From Cytophagaceae bacterium (lineage in GTDB: Bacteria; Bacteroidota; Bacteroidia; Cytophagales; Flexibacteraceae): a DNA stretch of 64,000 bases. Within the stretch, counting starts at the first letter, position 1; each line of letters starts with the position of its first letter. Of this stretch, positions 58,894 to 64,000 are shown in pieces. A program made the translations under genes and the position numbers. Under the pieces are notes generated by a model that saw only the letters and a program-made list of their open reading frames with translations, searched no databases and was not told the origin of the DNA. Location of the stretch: assembly GCA_947458545.1 (NCBI GenBank), contig CANGYH010000001.1:310001-374000 (forward strand). The letters run 5' to 3'.

Positions 58894-59550
58894 ATGATTA
58901 ACGCAGATACCCTTAGTTTTCTGGCAGATCTTGCCGCCAACAACCATAAAGAATGGTTTGATGCCAACAGAAGCCGCTACCAGTTGGCCAAAGACAATGT
59001 TTTGGCGTTGGTCGGGAGCACGTTAGCAGAACTTGGGCCTGCCGAAGGCTGGCCGCTCGTGGACCCTAAGCAATGCATCTTCCGGCAAAACCGAGATGTC
59101 AGATTCTCTAAGGATAAACGGCCTTACAAAACCAACATGGCCTTTATCGCAGGCCCTAATGGCATGAAGGGCGACGTGCTCTCAGGTATCTACGTACACC
59201 TGGAGCCTGGCCAATCATTCTTGGGGATGGGGCTTTACGAACCCAGCGGCGACGAGCTCAAAAAGGTGCGCCAGGAGATTGACTTTAACCTGGACAAATG
59301 GACAGGCATTGCCCAGGCCCCTGGTTTTGTGGCCGCCTTTGGGGGTGTAACCGGAGATAAACTGAAAACTGCCCCCAAAGGCTATAAGGCAGATCACCCA
59401 GCTATTGAGTGGCTAAGGCACACCCAGTATCTAGCCATTCAAAAGCTCACAGATAGCCAATTGCAACAGAAAAGCCTGCCTAAAACGATTGCGGCGGCCT
59501 TTACTGCCGCCGCTCCGTTCAGGCAATTCTTGCTTGAGGCGCTTGCTTAG
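58894..59550 (+). CDS. DUF2461 protein
   Basis: 218 residues, cytoplasmic. It has the family pattern: [20 protein letters not shown], then [20 protein letters not shown] and a [20 protein letters not shown] segment. The function of the family is not known. It is third in a run with tatD and ansA; the stop interlocks with the convergent carboxyltransferase gene (59547-59550). Confidence 0.92.
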   Translation: MINADTLSFLADLAANNHKEWFDANRSRYQLAKDNVLALVGSTLAELGPAEGWPLVDPKQCIFRQNRDVRFSKDKRPYKTNMAFIAGPNGMKGDVLSGIYVHLEPGQSFLGMGLYEPSGDELKKVRQEIDFNLDKWTGIAQAPGFVAAFGGVTGDKLKTAPKGYKADHPAIEWLRHTQYLAIQKLTDSQLQQKSLPKTIAAAFTAAAPFRQFLLEALA

Positions 59551-61091
59551 AGCGGTATGTTACCGTGCTTGCGCTTTGGTGTCTGTACGGCCTTGTTCTC
59601 TAGCATCTGGAAGGCTGCAATCAACTTCGTCCGGGTCTCCTCTGGGTAGATTACCTCGTCAATAAACCCTCGGTGCGCCGCCCGATACGGGTTTGCAAAC
59701 TTGGTTTGGTACTCTTCTACCTTGGCGGCTAGTGTTGCCGCAGGGTCGTCGCTGGCTTGGATCTCTTTGCGGAAGATGATCTCTGCCGCCCCAGCCGCGC
59801 CCATTACGGCAATCTCGGCATTGGGCCAGGCAAAGTTCATATCGGCACCAATGTGCTTAGAGTTCATCACATCGTAAGCGCCACCATACGCCTTGCGGGT
59901 AATCACCGTCACCCGCGGCACCGTAGCCTCGCAGAAGGCAAACAGCAGCTTTGCCCCATGTACAATGATACCGTTCCACTCTTGGTCTGTGCCTGGTAAA
60001 AAGCCTGGTACATCTTCAAAGACCAGCAGCGGCACGTTAAAGCTGTTGCAAAAGCGCACAAACCGGGCCGCCTTCAGGCTGGCCTTGATGTCTAACACCC
60101 CTGCAAGCACCGCTGGTTGGTTGGCTATAATACCGATGCTGCGCCCTGCCAACCGCGCAAAACCTACGACGATGTTCTCGGCGTAGTCTTTGTGTACTTC
60201 TAAAAAGCTCCCTGCGTCAACGGTTTCTTCTATGACCTCCTTAATGTCATAAGGTTGGTTAGAAGACTCGGGCACGATTTGGTTTAACTTAGGCCTGGTC
60301 TCGTCGGCTACGGTGTAGGGCAGGGAAGGGGCAAGCTCTTCGCAGTTGCTTGGTAGGTATTGCAGCAGCCTGCGCGTTGCCTGGAAGCAAGCCACCTCGT
60401 TGGGAAAGGTAAAATGCGTAACTCCGCTTTTGGTGGCATGGGTAGAGGCACCGCCCAAATCTTCGAAAGAGACATCTTCATGCGTCACGGTTTTTACCAC
60501 GTTAGGCCCTGTAACAAACATGTACGATATCCCCTCCACCATCATGATAAAGTCTGTGATGGCAGGCGAGTACACCGCCCCTCCGGCGCATGGGCCCAGA
60601 ATGAGGCTTAACTGAGGCACCACGCCAGAGCTAAGGGTATTGCGGTAAAAAATGTCTGCATAGCCCCCAAGCGACACAACACCCTCTTGGATGCGTGCTC
60701 CGCCAGAATCATTCAGGCCTATGATGGGCGCGCCGTTCTTAAGCGCAAGCTCCTGCAGTTTTACAATCTTCTCGGCGTGTGTTTCAGACAAGGCTCCACC
60801 GAATACCGTAAAGTCTTGCGAGAAGACATACACCAGTCGTCCATCAATCTTACCATAACCCGTTACAACGCCATCGCCTAGGTAGTATTCCTTGTCTAGA
60901 CCAAAGTCTTTGGTGCGGTGCATCACAAAGGCCCCGATTTCCTGAAAGGTGCCAGGGTCTAGCAGCAGATCTATCCGCTCGCGGGCGGTGAGCTTGTTCT
61001 TTTTATGCTGCTGGGCAATACGGTCTGCCCCGCCCCCAAGTTGAGATTCTGCGCGTTTGGCAGCTAGTGTTTGGCGTTGTTGCGGTGTCAA
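59547..61091 (-). CDS. Acyl-CoA carboxylase beta (carboxyltransferase) subunit
   Basis: 514 residues from a TTG at 61091 (no ATG in reach; an ATT at 61109 is also possible). Carboxyltransferase features: [90 protein letters not shown] and a RKHGNIPL end, as in propionyl-CoA or methylmalonyl-CoA carboxylase/decarboxylase. It uses carboxybiotin made by a partner; no biotin carboxylase or carrier gene is near. Confidence 0.94.
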   Translation of the reverse strand: MTPQQRQTLAAKRAESQLGGGADRIAQQHKKNKLTARERIDLLLDPGTFQEIGAFVMHRTKDFGLDKEYYLGDGVVTGYGKIDGRLVYVFSQDFTVFGGALSETHAEKIVKLQELALKNGAPIIGLNDSGGARIQEGVVSLGGYADIFYRNTLSSGVVPQLSLILGPCAGGAVYSPAITDFIMMVEGISYMFVTGPNVVKTVTHEDVSFEDLGGASTHATKSGVTHFTFPNEVACFQATRRLLQYLPSNCEELAPSLPYTVADETRPKLNQIVPESSNQPYDIKEVIEETVDAGSFLEVHKDYAENIVVGFARLAGRSIGIIANQPAVLAGVLDIKASLKAARFVRFCNSFNVPLLVFEDVPGFLPGTDQEWNGIIVHGAKLLFAFCEATVPRVTVITRKAYGGAYDVMNSKHIGADMNFAWPNAEIAVMGAAGAAEIIFRKEIQASDDPAATLAAKVEEYQTKFANPYRAAHRGFIDEVIYPEETRTKLIAAFQMLENKAVQTPKRKHGNIPL

Positions 61092-61172
61092 AAGCGATGT
61101 GTCGTTAATGGTTAACTGAATGTATTGTCTTGGATATAAAGGGCTGTATGGTAGCTCTTTAATACCTCTTGC

Positions 61173-62129
61173 TTAAACAGTTTGTTTGGCCTCGCCGACG
61201 GCAACCAGCATGTCTGCCGTTACCGCCTTCAGGTTGAAATCAGGTTGCCAGTCCCAGTCTTTCCGGGCAGCGTCATCCTCCAGCTCTGCCGGCCAAGAGT
61301 CTGCAATGGCCTGTCTGAAGTCGGGATGGCTCAAAAGTTCAAAGGGCCTGCCTTGCGCTTCGGCAATGCTGGCGGCAAAGTCTTTGGGCGTGGCGCTAAA
61401 CCCGTGGATGTTGTAGCTGGTGCGCACCGTCAGGGCAGGCGCAGGTGCAGCCATCAGTTTCTCTATTGCCTGCATGGCATCAGGCATGTAGAGAAAGGGC
61501 ATCGGCGTCTCATCGCGCAGGTAGCAGGTGTAGGAGTCCTGTTGCTGGGCTACATGGTAAATCTCCACGCTGTAATCGGTAGTGCCGCCGCCGGGCATGG
61601 CCTTGCTGCTAATCAGCCCCGGAAACCGGAGCGACCGAACGTCCAGCCCATGCTTAAAGTGATAATAGTTGCCTAGTTGCTCGCCTGCTACTTTGGTAAC
61701 CCCATACATGCTGGTCGGGTCCAGATATGCCTGCTGCCGAGCGAACTTACCTGCCCCAGGCCCAAATACAGCAATGCTGCTGGGGAAAAACACTTTTACG
61801 CCGGGCAAAGTCTGCACGCAAACGTCAAATAGGTGCTTTTGCGTTTGGACGTTCAGTTGCCAGGCCAGCTCTGGGTTCTTCTCGGCCGTGCCAGATAGCA
61901 GCGCAGCCAGATGGTAAATTTCCGTTGGGGCAAAATCGGCCAGTACCTGCTCAAAGGCAGGCCAATCATTTACGTCCAGGGGCTGGTATCGAAAGTCAGC
62001 CAGGTCTTGCGGTGCCTCGGGCCTGATGTCGGTTAATAAAATGCGAGCGGCGGGCCGCCTTTTCTGAATGTATAGAGCCAAGTCGGTGCCTAGCTGGCCT
62101 GCAGCACCGGTTATCAATATCTTTTCCAA
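61173..62129 (-). CDS. SDR-type NAD-dependent epimerase, probable L-threonine 3-dehydrogenase
   Basis: 318 residues from a TTG at 62129. The NAD-binding motif is TGAAGQLG near the start; the catalytic Ser is in FPSSIAVFG and the Tyr/Lys in YGVTKVAGE. RFPGLISSKAMPGGGTTDYS is the mark of the short-chain threonine dehydrogenases of Bacteroidota. The enzyme would oxidise threonine to 2-amino-3-ketobutyrate. A 2-amino-3-ketobutyrate ligase (kbl) is not in the window. Confidence 0.88.
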   Translation of the reverse strand: MEKILITGAAGQLGTDLALYIQKRRPAARILLTDIRPEAPQDLADFRYQPLDVNDWPAFEQVLADFAPTEIYHLAALLSGTAEKNPELAWQLNVQTQKHLFDVCVQTLPGVKVFFPSSIAVFGPGAGKFARQQAYLDPTSMYGVTKVAGEQLGNYYHFKHGLDVRSLRFPGLISSKAMPGGGTTDYSVEIYHVAQQQDSYTCYLRDETPMPFLYMPDAMQAIEKLMAAPAPALTVRTSYNIHGFSATPKDFAASIAEAQGRPFELLSHPDFRQAIADSWPAELEDDAARKDWDWQPDFNLKAVTADMLVAVGEAKQTV

Positions 62130-62157
62130 CAGAAAACGAGTTGCGTGTGTGTAAAGA

Positions 62158-62165
62158 CAAACTTA
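62158..62165 (-). promoter_or_regulatory. Candidate -7 box of the SDR dehydrogenase gene
   Basis: The minus strand reads TAAGTTTG, a full match to TAnnTTTG, 28 bases before the TTG start. No clear -33 element. Confidence 0.4.
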
Positions 62166-62204
62166 CGGCAACCCGAAGCGTACTTTGCGCCTGCCCAACG
62201 CTAA

Positions 62205-64000
62205 TGCCCGACATCAGCCTTTATTCTGTAGCACCCTCAGGCCTTAAACTGGCTGGTGCAGCCCTAAACCAAACCCCGTTAGACTGGGATGGCAATCAGC
62301 GCCGCATCATTGCGGCCATACAGCAGGCCAAAGAGGCCGGGGTTGATCTTTTGTGCCTGCCAGAGCTTTGCCTAACCGGCTATGGCTGCGAAGACGTCTT
62401 TTTGTCTGACTGGATCTACGCCCAAAGCCAGACAGCCCTTCTGGCAATCTTGCCGCACACGGATGGTATTGCCGTAGCTATTGGGCTGCCCGTGATGGTA
62501 GCTGACAAGCGATATAACGGCGCTGCCTTACTGTCTGACGGGGCATTGTTGGGCATTGCGCTCAAGCATCACTTGGCAGGCACGGGGGTTTATTACGAGC
62601 CTCGCTGGTTTAAGAGTTGGCCTTTGGGCCAGGTATCGTCCCTCACATGGGCTGGTTACACTTTTCCTGTGGGCCACTGCGTTTTCGAGGTGAAGGGCCA
62701 CCAGGTGGCTTTCGAGATTTGCGAAGATGCCTGGGCGGCCGATGCACGCATGGCCTACCATTACCAGGGTAGGGCAGACGTCATCCTTAATCCTTCTGCG
62801 AGCCACTTCACCTTTGGTAAAGAGAGTTTGCGGCATTCATTGGCCGAGTCTGGCAGTCGTATTATTGGCGGGGCCTATGTGTATGTAAATCTGCTGGGCA
62901 ACGAGGCGGGCCGCCTCGTATTCGACGGTGATATCGTTGTGTACCGAAACGGCAGCCTCGTGGCCGAGGCAGAGCCCTTTATGTGGGGCGAGTACCACCT
63001 CTTGGCAGAAGACCAGTCTGAACGGCCACCTGCCCTGTTGCCACCCGAGGCTGAGTATGAGCTGAGCTGCACCCTAGGCTTGTACGATTACATGCGCAAA
63101 AGCCGCAGCAAAGGCTTTTGCCTAAGCCTAAGCGGGGGGGCAGATTCTGCCTGTTGTGCTGTATTGGTTTACAGGATGGCGTTGCGCCTCCAAAGCGCCT
63201 ACCAGCAGAACACTGCAGACATTGAGCTCCAACTTGCTTACTGGCCAGAGGTGCTTCAGCTTCTACGTGCAGGCTACGAGCCTGCCCTATGCAAGCTACT
63301 CTTGGCATGCCTTTACCAGGGTACCGACAACAGCTCTGAGCGTACTCTTGCCGCTGCCCAAGCCGTGGCTGATGGGGTAGGGGCCACCTTTCAGGCGGTA
63401 GATGTGTCGTCTATGGTAGCAGGCTACACACAAGAAGCACAGGCGCTTATTGGCCGCCCCTTAAGCTGGGCAACCGACGACCTTGCTTTGCAAAACATTC
63501 AAGCCCGGGTGCGTGCCCCCATGATCTGGCTCTGGACCAACCTGCGCGGCGCCCTTTTGCTTACCACCAGCAACCGCAGCGAGGGATCGGTAGGTTACTC
63601 AACCATGGATGGAGACATGGCCGGAGGCCTGGCGCCAATTGCCGGGGTCAGTAAAGACTTTGTTCGGCGCTGGCTTCATTATGCTGAATCTACCTGGGGT
63701 TATGCCTGGCTTGGACTTGTAAACCATCTGGCACCAACGGCCGAACTGAGACCCTTAGAAGCCAATCAAACTGACGAGGCTGACTTGATGCCCTATGCCC
63801 TCCTAGACCAAATCGAGCATCTGTTGGTAGCCCAAAAGCTGCCTGAGGCCGCAGCCCTAAAAGCGCTGGTAGAGCAGAATCAATACCCGGCAGATTACTT
63901 GGCCACGCAGGTACGCCGGTTCTGCCAGCTCTGGCAACGCAACCAGTGGAAGCGGGAGCGCCTGGCCCCAAGCTTCCATCTGGATGCCTATTCCGTTGAC
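62205..64000 (+). CDS. nadE: Glutamine-dependent NAD+ synthetase, 3' end cut by window edge
   Basis: 598 residues are visible from the ATG at 62205 and the frame is still open at the edge. The N-terminal nitrilase-type glutaminase has Glu54 (LPELCLTGYG), Lys121 (ALKHHLAG) and Cys173 (FEICEDAW). The synthetase domain has the PP-loop SGGADSA (310-316), TSNRSEGSVGYSTMDGDMAG and GGLAPIAGVSKDFV. It makes NAD+ from deamido-NAD with ammonia from glutamine. The gap to the divergent SDR gene is 75 bases. Confidence 0.95.

Noticed and set aside
1-64000. Mobile elements, CRISPR arrays, prophage or toxin-antitoxin pairs
   Set aside because: No transposase, integrase, direct-repeat array or phage gene was seen. 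The SUFU-like gene at 6047-6574 has no toxin partner.

Overview
The window is a densely packed chromosomal segment of a member of the Bacteroidota, G+C-rich for that phylum by eye. The assignment rests on phylum-typical content: a subtilase with a type IX secretion (T9SS) C-terminal sorting domain, DUF5686, DUF3098, DUF1573 and DUF6952 families, a split transketolase, an SDR-type threonine dehydrogenase, an ECF sigma operon with an FWPVYNE-type periplasmic protein, the ftsX-DUF3098-uppP-truB gene order, and several start regions carrying the Bacteroidota -7 promoter element TAnnTTTG. The family of the organism cannot be fixed from this. I find 58 protein genes, two of them cut by the window edges. 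No rRNA, tRNA, insertion sequence, CRISPR array or prophage was seen, and no gene-free stretch exceeds 300 bases; the longest, 34908-35149, holds no recognisable gene.

Layout. 1-6.0 kb: an unknown TPR-like protein cut at the left edge converges on a three-gene operon for an MbnP-type lipoprotein, a di-heme MauG/MbnH-type peroxidase, and a second di-heme peroxidase fused to a multi-pass GT-C-like membrane domain. This is the most unusual locus of the window. 6.0-11.8 kb: a SUFU-like protein, a DUF1573 protein, then a rightward run of histidine kinase, response regulator, YigZ/IMPACT protein, polyprenol-phosphate-sugar synthase-like GT2 and a lone PaaA, ended by a perfect 40-base palindrome. 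11.8-17.9 kb: cystathionine beta-synthase, a lone metal-ABC permease overlapping a lipoprotein and a T9SS subtilase, and a sigma operon. 18-28.7 kb: folC-tonB, a LysM/OmpA lipoprotein, recG, a metal ABC transporter whose permease is fused to a DtxR/MntR-like domain, and mnmA. 28.7-38.7 kb: thioredoxin and DUF6952, parC-DUF5686, a stand-alone infC, and trmB-ppk.

38.8-45.8 kb is a tightly overlapped leftward run of seven genes (mpl, DEDD exonuclease, FAH-family hydrolase, M23 peptidase, bcp, two transketolase halves) with a candidate promoter at its head and a terminator at its tail. dnaB diverges from it. 47.8-50.2 kb holds etfB-etfA and a DUF151 nuclease. 50.3-56.9 kb is a six-gene leftward run, alaS-ftsX-DUF3098-uppP-truB-gltA, also closed by a terminator. 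57-64 kb holds tatD-ansA-DUF2461, an acyl-CoA carboxyltransferase, an SDR threonine dehydrogenase-like gene and a nadE cut at the right edge.

Most genes are housekeeping. The points worth a second look are the di-heme/MbnP operon, the permease-regulator fusion with its second permease placed elsewhere, the isolated infC with a non-ATG start and a promoter on top of it, near-leaderless dnaB, four convergent gene pairs whose stop codons interlock in four bases, and frequent TTG starts. All start-site and promoter statements are readings by eye.
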